Shown here: one piece after another, positions 12,202 through 23,309 of the stretch
Layout: every line of letters starts with the position of its first letter
How positions within the stretch are numbered: the stretch's first letter is position 1
Source: Glandiceps talaboti
Taxonomy: Eukaryota > Hemichordata > Enteropneusta > Spengelidae
Direction: 5' to 3'
Length of the DNA stretch: 64,000 nt
NCBI RefSeq assembly: GCF_964340395.1
Contig: NC_135555.1
Coordinates: 20,285,947-20,349,946, forward strand
Translations under genes and position numbers: made by a program
Notes under the pieces: generated by a model
What the model was told of the DNA's origin: nothing
The model's input: only the letters and a program-made list of their open reading frames with translations
Database searches by the model: none

Positions 12202-14445
12202 TGGACAGAAAGTTAGGCAATAATACAGTGACGGGATTTCTGTTTAATCATTTCCCAAAGGGATTGACTCCTTACTAAATAATGATAGTACATGCAATCT
12301 TAAAACGTTCGTCAGTCGCCTGCAGAGTAGAGAACGCACGTCATCGTCTGAACCATTGTTCTGACGTCATTGGGCGAATCCGTAGTCCTGAAAGGTATCA
12401 ATTTCATATAAAATCAACCTGATTCCATCGGCTGTGTCATTATGATTATACATGTGTTTTAGTGTTGACGTTAGTAACTATACGGAATACAATAATTGTA
12501 AAAACACCTCGCTTATTTTGCAACAGTTACTATAACAATTTGCGTTCTGCTACCGACGATTTCTGGTACATACTAGTTTAATAAAGAGAGGTACGCGTAG
12601 GCTAAATTTGAACGGTTTCTGAGGGATAAATATCACTACATATTAAATGCACTTAGTAGTGTTTTACTGACTAAGGGATACACAACATATGACTTGCTTT
12701 TGGTAGAATATGTAATTCGATGACGCAATTTACTGTAGTATACTAAAATGTCAAGAGAGAGAAATACCTATAACGTCATCATTACTGTGCATCATAATAC
12801 AATCAGGCGATTTTTTTTATAAGCTTACCAATCGAAAGCATACGTCGACATTAGCATTTATTTAACGAGTATTTTAAGCGAACATCATTGGAGATTTGTG
12901 GACATTTTTTGCAAGTAGCCCATCAAGTTAAGACATATGTAAATTCAGCTATTGTCGTTTTACATTGCGTCATATTGGCGAAGAAGCTTTAACTAAACCG
13001 GTGCCTACTTTTACCGCAACCCACGCACATTTGACATCTGAGTTATGACATTTATATTCCTTTTCGTCAGCGTTTCAAATGTACATCCCCCGGATGTATA
13101 GGAATTAAATCTACGACGTATCAACAATTTTTACAAAGAGCTCTTCATGTTATTCAGGTACAACGTGTATTAATTTTTGCTTGGTTTGTTTTGATCATCA
13201 CTGCATCGCTTCATCGTTTTGATTGTCAGCACTTATAATTACTGCTTGGATTCGAATACAACGTTGTCCGAATGAGTCCATAACACTATCGGTAAGTTAA
13301 ATCACCATTCTCGCTTTTAGTTTTTCTTTCAAACAAGTGGTTTGTAGCCAGTATCGTATTACATTTTTTCTATGTATTTGATCAAAATCTGCACACATTT
13401 GGCAAGCTTTAATTCAAATGGCCATTATATAGAGAATTACGAGTCCATTTTATTAAGCCATATTATTGGGAAAAAAAACATCCGCCTTTAAACTTGTACA
13501 ACTATCATCCATGGAAAATGTAAATCAGCTTTGCAATTTAGGTAGATATTTAAAACAAGCAGGCATCCCACGTTCTGTTCATATATTAACGTAATTTGTA
13601 TTAGTACATTCTCCGCCACGTTTTCTTTGTGACGATTTTTGTTTTTCTAGTTCTGTAACTGATGAGCAGAAATTGCTCAAAGTATAGAATTGAATTGAAT
13701 GCAAGAAATTCCAAGTACACCCGGAGTACGTCCTTTATGCAGTTCGTACATGTGCCAATCCTTGTCAAAGCGATAGTATACTGCAAGTATTTTGCTCATG
13801 CAAGTGCGCCACCACCATTAGTGGTGAATGTAATTTGCACGAAAATTGTTGGCATTCAGAAAACGAGACAAACAATGTGCATGGTCGTATTTGAAAGTCA
13901 CTTCAAGTAACTCGTGTTATTATTTTTCGGGGGTGTTGGTATAGTGGTCATTAAAAAAAGACAATTGGAGTGTAACAACTTATAATGTAAGTACTACAAT
14001 TGTAACAGAGTAGTTCGTAGATAATTAGAGGTGCAGTACTTACTGTTAGTACGAAGAAGATTGTGAGGCTAGGTGTGATGAATCGGGCAAAATTCCCAGG
14101 TGTGTGACTCTCAAGTCTGTGACTCTCAGGTCTGTGACTCTCTATTGCAATTTCAGTTCCGGTTGCTTCTTTAATTTTTAGTGTTCTTCGTACGCGTGCA
14201 TATCCATATCGCACTTTTGTAATGGGCACGGGCTGATTTTCCTTATGCGACAGAGACTACCCAAGCAGGATTATCGTTGTACTTCCCATTAGGCTTAAAG
14301 CTTGTACCCGTCGACAAGAATTACTAAACCATCATGCAGATACATCTAATAAGAATGTTACCATAATGTTTCAAGCGGGAATGCTGCTCATCTATGTTGA
14401 GGGCGCTCTGAACATATTCTAGCATATTGTTTACAATGTGTTGTT
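12200..14445. other. Non-coding DNA; isolated CRE-CCAAT pair and 15-bp repeats
   Basis: No gene was recognised. TGACGTCA at 12,362-12,369 overlaps an inverted CCAAT (ATTGG, 12,369-12,373). At about 14,103-14,147 a 15-bp unit starting TGTGACTCTC is repeated three times. The minus-strand frame at 13,951-14,229 owes its SHRPESHRLESH stretch to this repeat. Confidence 0.4.
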
Positions 14446-14476
14446 TGTTTATTTATTTATTTATTTATTTATTTAT
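14446..14476. repeat. (TTTA)n microsatellite
   Basis: About seven TTTA units. The DNA from here to about 14,911 shows no recognisable gene. Confidence 0.94.
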
Positions 14477-14911
14477 CATCAGTTGAAAAAAAAATAACTT
14501 CGTCAGATATATCAAAATGAGTTGAATATACTATCAGACGTGCTAGTGAATCACAAGACACAAAATGTCAATGTTTGAAGACAAATCCGGAAATGCAAGT
14601 TACACTCAGAATACAGAACTGGTCGTGGGATTTTTTTCATTTCGACCGTCCTAACATGAAAAAAAAATCCGAGAAACAATCAGGAATCAGATTACATGTA
14701 AATTCCATTTATCCTTCCTATATTATCATGGCATATTTCACTCGCATTATATCGCGAGTGAGGTCATATAATTCACAATTCACGCATCGCATTTTTTAAC
14801 GGAAGTGACGTTCTGACAACTGAAAGCGAGGCTTTAGGACTCGTTCGTCTGCATGTAATTTTTCCCAATACATATTGCTCAGGCCTAAAAAAAAAAATTG
14901 TACGGTTCCGG

Positions 14912-14925
14912 TGTCTGTCTGTCCT

Positions 14926-15002
<77 letters not shown>

Positions 15003-15140
15003 ATGTATGTATGTATGTATGTATGTATGTATGTATGTATGTATGTATGTATGTATGTGTGTGTGTGTGTGTGTCGGTCTGTCTGTCTGTATGTATGTAT
15101 GTATGTATGTATGTATGTATGTTGTATGTCTGTGTATGTC
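14912..15140. repeat. Compound microsatellite (GTCT)n-(GTAT)n-(GT)n-(GTCT)n-(GTAT)n
   Basis: About 20 GTCT units, about 14 GTAT units, a GT block, then short GTCT and GTAT blocks. It lies just beyond the 3' end of the Gmr1-like pol remnant (about 65 bp from its stop), so it occupies the position where a 3' LTR would be expected. No LTR can be recognised there. Confidence 0.97.
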
Positions 15141-15204
15141 TACTGTCGATACATTAAAGTTTGTTTGCTTTGAGAGAAACCCTAGTTTCCGAATGCAAAA
15201 TGAT

Positions 15205-16024
15205 CTACTCGTTAGTAATGCTACGACTTAGGTAGTCCACTCCAATATTCATGCTACCTTTAATTGCTGCAATCCTATTATTAAATGAAAACGCCCAGCT
15301 CATTAATCTACTATTAGTTACTTTCGCTCTTTTCAAAAAAATAAATCAATGGCTGGTGATCGGTCTCGAAAATAAACTCTCTACCATACAAGTACTGTTG
15401 TAATTTCTGCATAGCCCATATGATTTCCAAGCATTCATGTTCAATAACAGAATAAGACTTCTCTCTAGGGTGTAACTTCGTACTAGCATAGGCCAAAGGG
15501 AATTTATTGTCATTAAATTCTTACATTAATACAGCTAGCCCTTTGACCAACATTAGAAGCATCCGTTCTCAAAATGATGGTCTTCTCAAAATCTGGTAAA
15601 CGCAAAACTGGTTCTCTACTTAACATTTCCTTTAACAATTGAAAAGCTCTATCCTGAGACTCCCCCCAATTTACTCTCTTGGGCTGTCCCTTTCTAGTTA
15701 AATCTGTCAATGGCACAGCAATTGCTGCAAAGTTAGGCACAAATTTTCGGTAATAGCCAACCCTAAAAATGACTTAACTTCTTTAATGGTTTCAGGTTGT
15801 TTGGTATTAACGATGGCACGCACTTTGTCTGGCATTACCCTTAGCAACCCTTGACCTATGCCATGACCTATAAACTCTAAATTTGAATATCCAATATAAC
15901 ACTTCGAAGGTCTAGCAGTTAAACCTGCTTTGCGCAATAGCACTGCACCAAATCCATCATATTCTAACATATGTCCAAGGGCATACCTAACCCATACGCC
16001 ATGATGCTGACAATATTCTGACAA
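15205..16024 (-). pseudogene. pol: Pol remnant: RT thumb/connection and RNase H
   Basis: On the minus strand, broken frames encode the end of the reverse transcriptase (AGLTARPSKCYIGYSNLEFI, 'SFLGL', 'PNFAAIAVPLTDLTRKG') and the RNase H domain. RNase H would remove the RNA strand of the RNA-DNA hybrid during element replication. Its acidic residues are visible in ILRTDAS (first Asp), EHECLEIIWA (Glu) and ETDHQPLIYF (second Asp). At least three frame changes occur, near 15,740, 15,500 and 15,300. Past 15,313 three in-frame stops appear, and a shifted frame restores the usual tail (AIKGSMNIGVDYLSR) to a stop at 15,205-15,207. Upstream the frame breaks off at about 16,024, and the matching RT palm lies at 20.2-20.5 kb beyond an interruption. 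Confidence 0.88.
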
Positions 16025-17744
16025 ATTCTCATTTAATAGTATTCAGATAAGAATTGCTTGGAATACGATGGCATATGTAGTATGGTGATATGAATATGGT
16101 TGCATATCTTGGCATATTAAGATATGTATAATATGCTAATATGAATATCATAGGCAATACTAACGCCAATATTTAAATGTCAAAATGACAGAGGATATTT
16201 TTAGGTTACCAAGTATGTCAATGTGAATACTTAGGAATTTTAGTATTTCAAAATGAGAATATTGTTCAAACACCACAAGAATATCGTCTCTATACGTACA
16301 CACTTTGATATGAATTTGGTATATGTATGTGTATGTGTATGTAACGGAGAATACCTATGACATATCCGATATGATACTCTGAACATTCCAGAATTTTTAT
16401 TGAATTAAATATAAGTATAAAAACTAATTGGCTCATATACCTCACCATGTTTTTTCATATGTCACGTGTAGCATTACATCACATTATGCACAAAGGTAAG
16501 GTGCACATTATATTATTGTATTCGAACACACTTTTTTTTAGACCATGCTAGCTATCTCACAAATGCTTGTTCCAAATTCTCCAAGTCACATTTATGACAA
16601 TTATCGGATATGTCGATTAACTTCGTCGTCGATCAAGATGTCCATGACTAAGTGTTTTAATGGATTGCCTATCCCAATGATTTTGTGTCATAGACACAAC
16701 AGTGAAAATGGTATTGCTAACTTTATTTAATTGTAAACAGCCGACATAATTAAATTGTAGAAAATATGACATACTTTATCAACTCAATTCAAAGGGAAAC
16801 TTTGTCAGTGTGAAATCGATTGTCCGATTGTCTCAGGTTTTGGGTAATGGCAACCACTTAAAGCGAACACATTTGTGTTGGTTGTCCAAGTGGCAACTGT
16901 GTATTACAGTCTCGGTTACTCAGACTATCCACCACCAGTCTACCCTGGCCATCAAGCGATCCATCAGCGGTGAGCTGAGTAGCCGAAGTGTGGAAAACAA
17001 AAATGAATTCAAATGAAATGATCGCAATTATTTTTCTTATAAGCAGCGCCACCAACGACTGTATGATAAAATCACAAAGAAATTCAAGGAAATCAAGAAA
17101 ATATTTCTCCTAGTGAAGCGCCCTCTAGTAATAACTTCAGAAAATAATGTTAGCCCCCTTTCCACATGTTCATTTTTTATCTTTTAAAACGGTTATTTGG
17201 TGTCAATATAAGTGATGATTTATGGTCATATAGTCTACATTTACCAGACAGATTCACTCTACGCATATCGACCAGTGAAATATAAACTGTTTCAAGTCGT
17301 ATTGAAAACCATTATGTAACGAATGGTTGTATTGGCGGAAAAGAATGTTTTTAAGCTTTTGACAATTTGAGGAGATGTACATTGTTCTCAAATCCAGGTG
17401 TAGAACAAATGTACTTCTGTATGTTTCTCTTCAGAGTATATTTATACAAGGACAGTAGCAATGTGTGCTATCCACTGGACTGATTTTGAATGTATGTTAG
17501 CTCTCTTGAGATATACTATTCCGCACAGTAACATTACCCCATATATTATTAATACAACCAAGAGTTCACTACATTGAAACACACTCATACTGACAGTTAA
17601 CCTATTCGTGGAGGTCACATAGTTGATGTAAATTGCCACTTCAAATAACTACATATACTATGAGGTATGGTAGAATAGAACAACATTGTGTGTCTGACAA
17701 ATACTACCTGACACTTGGTTAAAATTGATGATGGTGATCTGTCA
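16025..17744. other. Unassigned DNA interrupting the pol gene
   Basis: This segment lies between the RT thumb remnant and the satellite. It contains no pol homology. The 16,060-16,330 part is a loose mixture of GATATGAATAT-like words and GTATGT runs. The rest has only short unrecognised ORFs. With the satellite it probably represents material inserted between two parts of the RT, but no inserting-element ends were identified. Confidence 0.4.
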
Positions 17745-20199
17745 ACAGCTTATGTCTGACACAGACACACCACAAAACCCTTTACACTTTACATCCCTAC
17801 ACAGTACATATTTTAAAGGTCTGAGTTGTGTGGCCAAACTATTAGAGATTGCTGACCGTCACACCACAAAACCATCTACACTTTTCATCCCTACACAGTA
17901 CATATTTAAAAGGTCTGATTTGTGTGGCCAAACTATTAGAGATTGCTGACCGTCACACCACAAAACCCTCTTTACTTTTTTATCCCTACACAGTACATAT
18001 TTAAAAGGTCTAAGTTGTGTGGCCATCCTCATAGAGATTGCTGACCGTCACACCACAGTACCTCCACACTATATATCCCTACACAGTACATATTTAAAAG
18101 GTCTGAGTTGTCGCCAAACTATTAGAGATTGCTGACGGTCACACCACAAAACCCTCTTTACTTTTTATCCCTACACAGTACATATTTAAAAGGTCTGAGT
18201 TGTGTGGCCATCCTCATAGGGATTGCTGACCGTCACACCACAGTACCTCTACACTAAATTATCCCTACACATTACATATTTTAAAGTTCTGAGTTGTGTG
18301 ACCAAACTATTAGAGATTGCTGACCATCACACCACAAAACCCTCTTTACTTTTTATCCCTACACAGTACATATTTAAAAGGTCTGAGTTGTGTGGCCAAA
18401 CTATTAGAGATTATTGACCGTCACACCACAGTACCTCCACACTTTATATCCCTACACAGTACATATTTAAAAGGACTGAGTTGTCGCCAAACTATTAGAG
18501 ATTGCTGACGGTCACACCACAAAACCCTCTTTACTTTTTATCCCTACACAGTACCTATTTAAAAGGTCTGAGTTGTGTGGCCATCCTCATAGAGATTGCT
18601 GACCGTCACACCACAATACCTCTGCACTAAATTATCCCTACACAGTACATATTTTAAAGGTCTGAGTTGTGTGGCCAAACTATTAGAGATTACTGACCGT
18701 CACACCACAAAACCCTCTTTACTTTTTATCCCTACACAGTACATATCTAAAAGGTCTGAGTTGTGTGGCCATCCTCATAGGGATTGCTGACCGTCACACC
18801 ACAGTACCTCTACACTAAATTATCCCTACACAGTACATATTTTAAAGTTCTGAGTTGTGTGGCTAAACTATTAGAGATTGCTGACCGTCACACCACAAAA
18901 TCCTCTTTCCTTTTTATCCCTACACAGTACATAATTATTTAAAAGGTCTGAGTTGTGTGGCCATCCTCATAGGGATTGTTGACCGTCACACCACAGTACC
19001 CCCACACTTTATATCCCTACACATTATATATTTTAAAGGTCTAAGTTGTGTGGCAAAACTATTAGAGATTGTTGACCATCACACCACAAAACCCTCTTTA
19101 CTTTTTATCCCTACACAGTACATATTTAAAAGGACTGAGTTGTGTGGCCATCCTCATAGAGATTCCTGACCGTCACACCACAGTACCTCTACACTAAATT
19201 ATCCCTACACATTACATATTTTAAAGGTCTGAGTTGTGTGGCTAAACTATTAGATATTGCTGACCATCACACCACAAAACCCTCTTTCCTTTTTATCCCT
19301 ACACAGTACATATTTAAAAGGTCTTAGTTGTGTGGCCATCCTCGTAGGGATTGCTGACCATCACACCACAGTACCTCTACACTAAATTACCCCTGCACAG
19401 TACATATTTTAAAGTTCTGAGTTGTGTGGCCAAACTATTAGAGATTGCTGACCGTCACACCACAAAACCCTCTTTACTTTTTATCCCTACACAGTACATA
19501 TTTAAAAGGACTGAGTTGTGTGGCCATCCTCATAGAGATTCCTGACCGTCACACCACAGTACCTCTACACTAAATTATCCCTACACAATACATACTTAAA
19601 AGGTCTGAGTTGTGTGGCTAAACTATTAGATATTGCTGACCATCACACCACAAAACCCTCTTTCCTTTTTATCCCTATACACAGTACATATTTAAAAGAT
19701 CTGAGTTGTGTGGCCATCCTCGTAGGGATTGCTGACCGTCACACCACAGTACCTCTACACTAAATTACCCCTGCACAGTACATATTTTAAAGTTCTGAGT
19801 TGTGTGGCCAAACTATTAGAGATTGCTGACCGTCACACCACAAAATCCTCTTTCCTTTTTATCCCTACACAGTACATATTTAAAAGGTCTGAGTTGTGTG
19901 GCCAAACTATTAGAGATTGCTGACCGTCACACCTTAAAACCCTCTTTACTTTTTATCCCTACACAGTACATATTTAAAAGGTCTGAGTTGTGTGGCCATC
20001 CTCGTAGGGATTGCCGACCGTCACACCACAGTACCTCTACACTAAATTATCCCTGCACAGTACATATTTTAAAGTTCTGAGTCGTGTGGCCAAACTATTA
20101 GAGATTGCTGACCGTCACACCACAAAACACTCTTTATTTTTTCTCCTTGCACAGTACATGTTTAAAAGGTCTGAGTTGTGTGGCCATCCTCACAGAGAT
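17745..20199. repeat. Satellite array of ~94-bp units, about 26 copies
   Basis: Tandem units start around CTGACCGTCACACCAC and run through CAGTACATATTTAAAAGG to GAGTTGTGTGGCC. CTGACCG recurs at 17,852, 17,946, 18,041 and 18,132, a period of 91-95 bp. Two unit types are seen. One has AAAACCCTCTTTACTTTTTA; the other has AGTACCTCTACACTAAATTA. The following segment likewise varies between AAACTATTAGAGATTG and ATCCTCATAGGGATTG. In long stretches the two types alternate, giving a ~188-bp higher-order dimer. Open frames of about 64 residues recur, but 94 and 188 are not multiples of three, so no frame runs through the array and it is not coding. It ends abruptly against pol sequence at about 20,200. 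Confidence 0.95.
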
Positions 20200-20937
20200 G
20201 TTACCTGTCTTAGTTAAAATCTGGATAATAATTCTACTACCAGTTCGGAATGTTGTTTCGACGATATTGTGGATATCAACATCTATTAAATTTTCCACAT
20301 CTTCCATGCCTGACAGAAGGACTCTCATAACACGACAGAAACTTGCGGGTGCATTCACATTCACCAGCCCAAATGGCATTCTTGGAACAAGCCATCAGGC
20401 GTGAGAATAGCAGTTTTTCCTTTGCCTCATCAGTGAGCGGGATCGGCCAATACCCCTTAGCACTCTTTAGCTTGTCGTGCAAGTAGTTCCTCTGGGTTGG
20501 GTATTGGTTCAGCGTCAAACACTGTGACCCGGTTTAACTTTCTGAAGTCAATACAAAAACGTACACTCTTGTCTTTCTTTCGTACTAATACTAATGGGGA
20601 TGCATAAGGCCACTCAGACTGCTCTATCACTCCCATGTCTAACATTGCTTTCACTTCATTCTGTACTACCTCCTTCATAGCAAATGGAAGCGGATATGGT
20701 TTAGATCTGACTGGTTCTTTTGTAGTTAACTTTATATCGTGCCTTCCAATCTTACATTCTCCTGGCAAATCAGTCAACACATCTGAATATGACTTCAATA
20801 TTTCCTTTGCCTCTCTCCTCTATTCCACACTTAACCCATCAGGGATATTTACATCCTCTATAGTTTCCTTTGCTGCTATAGGTATCGTATCTACTAATTC
20901 AGGTGAATTAATAGCACTATTTTCATCATCTATTTAA
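20200..20937 (-). pseudogene. pol: Pol remnant: reverse transcriptase fingers and palm
   Basis: The minus-strand frames encode the N-terminal half of a Ty3/gypsy reverse transcriptase. Visible blocks are SYSDVLTDLPGECKIGRHDI, LTTKEPVRSKPYPLPFAM, 'MLDMGVIEQSEWPYASPLV', VRKKDKSVRFCIDFRKLNRV (block with the first catalytic Asp) and GYWPIPLTDEAKEK. After a frameshift near 20,400 comes MPFGLVNVNAPASFCRVMR with NLIDVDIHN where a Y/F-I-D-D box is expected, so the catalytic Asp pair is split by an extra Val codon. In-frame stops occur around 20,820 and 20,935. Homology fades before the satellite at 20,199. The neighbour upstream on the same strand is the integrase C-terminus, which fixes the unusual domain order. 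Confidence 0.9.
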
Positions 20938-21459
20938 CTTTCAATCACAGCTGCTGCCACACACTGCATCACTCCCATCACTGTTACAGGTTTTTCCTTC
21001 TTACTGTTACTTTCATCACTCACTCTTCCTCATACTTCCTTAACATATTGGCATGGTATAATATCAACTTTCCATCCATATCAATTCTATAATCTGTGTT
21101 ACTGACCCTTCTAATACTTTATATGGACTGCATTAGCAATTTATTATAAATAGTTCGTAATAACACCAAGAACCTTATCACCATCGCTAAACTGTCTGTC
21201 TTTAGCCCTCCTATCATAGTATTATTTGTATCTGACTTTAGACTTTGCCAGCTCTTCCTGTGCTAGCTTACATGTATCCTCAAGTCTCTCTCTAAGATCT
21301 AGTATGTACTGATAAGTACTCTTCACTTATGGATTGTCCTGTTCATTTGTCCACAACTCTCTCTATATAGTCATGGGTCCCCAAATACAATAGCTCGAAT
21401 GGCGAGAATCTCAAACTAGCTTGTGGGGCCTCCTTAGCATCCAGGTACCTATCCCAATC
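20938..21459 (-). pseudogene. pol: Pol remnant: integrase C-terminal GPY/F-type region
   Basis: Shifted minus-strand frames carry the usual tail of Ty3/gypsy integrases: RFSPFELLY, then an amphipathic stretch DLRERLEDTCKLAQEELAKS, KVRYK, a stop, YYDRRAKDRQFSDGDKVL, NKLLMQ and YHANMLRKYEEE. This region normally contacts DNA or chromatin and positions the integrase. Several stops and frame changes make it non-coding today. The downstream end runs directly into the RT N-terminal linker with no foreign DNA between, so the integrase-before-RT order is original and not a rearrangement. Confidence 0.8.
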
Positions 21460-22210
21460 TTATGGCCTCTCTTTACACATACGCCTCAGCATACTCTTAA
21501 GTGTACCATTAAAACGTTCGACAAGTCCATCGCATGCTGGGTCATATGGAGTAGTCGTTAATTGTTTAATACACGGCAATCTATCGACTTCTTCTGAGAT
21601 AAACTGAGTACCTAGATAGGACAATATTTCTTCTGGTATACCTATCCCGATGTACATAGATACTAGTGCTTCTGCAGCTACCTCAGTTTGAATTCGTTTC
21701 CGAGCGACTGCCTCTGGATAACGTGTTGCATAGTCTAGATCTACTAGGGTTAATATATAGCGGTTACCTCTGTCAGTTACTGGATGTAAAGGTCCAACTA
21801 AATCTACAGCTACTCGCTTAAATGGTGTATCGATTAATGGCATGCAACCTAAGGGTACTTTGCTAACTTTACCTTTCGGACTAGTCTTTTGACAAATATC
21901 ACAAGACCGACAATATCGCATTATTACGTCACCATCAATTCCTGGCCAATAGAATTGAGTATTAAGAATCTGATCACGTGTTCTCTGTGACCCCAAGTGA
22001 CCTCCCACTATCGATCGACTCGTGGGCCAATCTTAACACATTCTGACGAAACTTTAATGGTACAACTAGCTGAGTGAACACCCGACCATGGTCTATATTA
22101 GGGAACTGGAATTCCCAATAAATTAAACCTTTCCTACTGATAAACTATGCCACATTACGACGACCAGGGTGAACCACTTTACCACTAGCAATATACTCAC
22201 GTATCCGTTT
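21460..22210 (-). pseudogene. pol: Pol remnant: integrase zinc-binding domain and DDE core
   Basis: The frame at 22,008-21,460 encodes 182 residues of a retroelement integrase, the enzyme that inserts element cDNA into host DNA. The zinc finger is represented by LRLAHES in a shifted frame just upstream and CRSCDICQK within the ORF. The core shows VAVDLVGPLHPVTDRGNRYI (first catalytic Asp) and GLVERFNGTLKSMLRRM (catalytic Glu). The middle block reads EEILSYLGTQF, where the family has Asp at the Tyr position, so the second catalytic Asp is lost. The frame upstream (22,205-22,010) is broken but still readable. The inserted inverted-repeat element begins immediately beyond it at 22,215. Confidence 0.9.
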
Positions 22211-22214
22211 TTAC

Positions 22215-22261
22215 CTCCCGTAAGGGTACGGGAGGTATTAAAAGGGGAATGTGTGTCTGTG

Positions 22262-22304
<43 letters not shown>

Positions 22305-23309
22305 GTCATCATTTTCTAAAAATCGGCTGACTCAATTGTAATGAAATTTGGGATATATAATCTTTAGGGTAATAGCTAGACCTGATTAGGTTTTGAGCCA
22401 GATCTGTTAATGTTTAATTAGAGAAATTTGCATATTAATGAAATTAACTAATTACGCAATATCTTAAGACTGCATACTTCAATTCCAATATAATTTAGTA
22501 TATTCGTTAAACATAGCAACATACATTTGTCCTATAAAATTCATTGATGTATCATACAGCGTTAATGAATAATTTGCAAATTAATTATTTTTGGTAATTA
22601 GGCTATATCTTAAGAATACATACTTAACATTCAACATAATTTAGTACATACGTTAACCATAAGATAACACATGTGTCCTATCAAGTTTGTTGATGCACCA
22701 TACAGTGTTAATACATGATTTGCATAATTAATGATTTTCGGTAATTAGGCTATATCTTAAGAATACATACTTCAAATCCAATATAATTCAGTACACACGT
22801 TAACCATAACAAACACATATGTCCTGTAAAGCTTGTTGGTGTACCTTTCAGTGTTAATGAATAATTTGCATAATTAATGATTCTTGGTGATTAGGCTATA
22901 TCTTAAGACTGCATACTTCAATTTCAATACATTTAGTACATACGTTAACCATAACAAAGCGGATATGTCCTATAAAATCTTTTATATAGCTTAGTTTTAA
23001 TGAAACATTTGCATAATTAATGATTTTAGGTAACTAGGTTGTATCTTAAAAATGCAAGCTTCAAATTTCCAATAATATGATACGTACATCAACCATAATA
23101 ATACGCACCTGTCCTATGAAGTTTGTTGCTACAACTTTTTCCTTTAATGAGTATTTTGAATAATGAACGATATTCAGTAATTAAGCAGTATCATACACTC
23201 TTACATACATTAACCTAAGAAAGCACGCTTGTCCAAAAAACAAAGCCTTTTACCATAGTTTTTTTAGTTTAATGATTTATTTGCATAATTAGTTATTCCC
23301 TTACGGGAG
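22215..23309. mobile_element. Non-autonomous inverted-repeat element inserted in pol
   Basis: The ~1.1-kb segment starts with CTCCCGTAAGGG (22,215-22,226) and ends with its exact reverse complement (23,298-23,309). Just inside the left end is a second short palindromic copy (TACGGGAGG), then a (TGTC)n microsatellite (about 22,253-22,303). The body is about six degenerate ~145-bp units. No transposase frame exists. Integrase-linker sequence stops at the right edge and integrase zinc-finger sequence resumes past the left edge, so this is an insertion into pol. I see no clear target-site duplication. Confidence 0.75.

Noticed and set aside
11656-12220. ORFs of up to 176 residues on both strands
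   Set aside because: They are translations of CATA/CACA arrays (His-Thr-Tyr-Ile or Val-Cys-Met-Tyr periods) with no non-repeat sequence of substance.
13925-13990. A-box-like TGGTATAGTGGTCA resembling tRNA-Asp/Glu
   Set aside because: No anticodon stem, no B box and no cloverleaf follow.
14900-15204. 3' LTR of the gypsy element
   Set aside because: No sequence here recurs beyond the 5' side of the element; a compound microsatellite occupies the place.
14875-15231. 118-codon Cys/Val/Ser-rich ORF
   Set aside because: Translation of GTCT and GTAT microsatellites.
17745-20199. CRISPR-like array
   Set aside because: Units are contiguous and similar along their whole ~94 bp, with no unique spacers, and the genome is eukaryotic.
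17725-20217. Recurring ~64-residue ORFs that look like a protein repeat family
   Set aside because: They come from the satellite; the unit length is not a multiple of three, so each frame dies after about two units.
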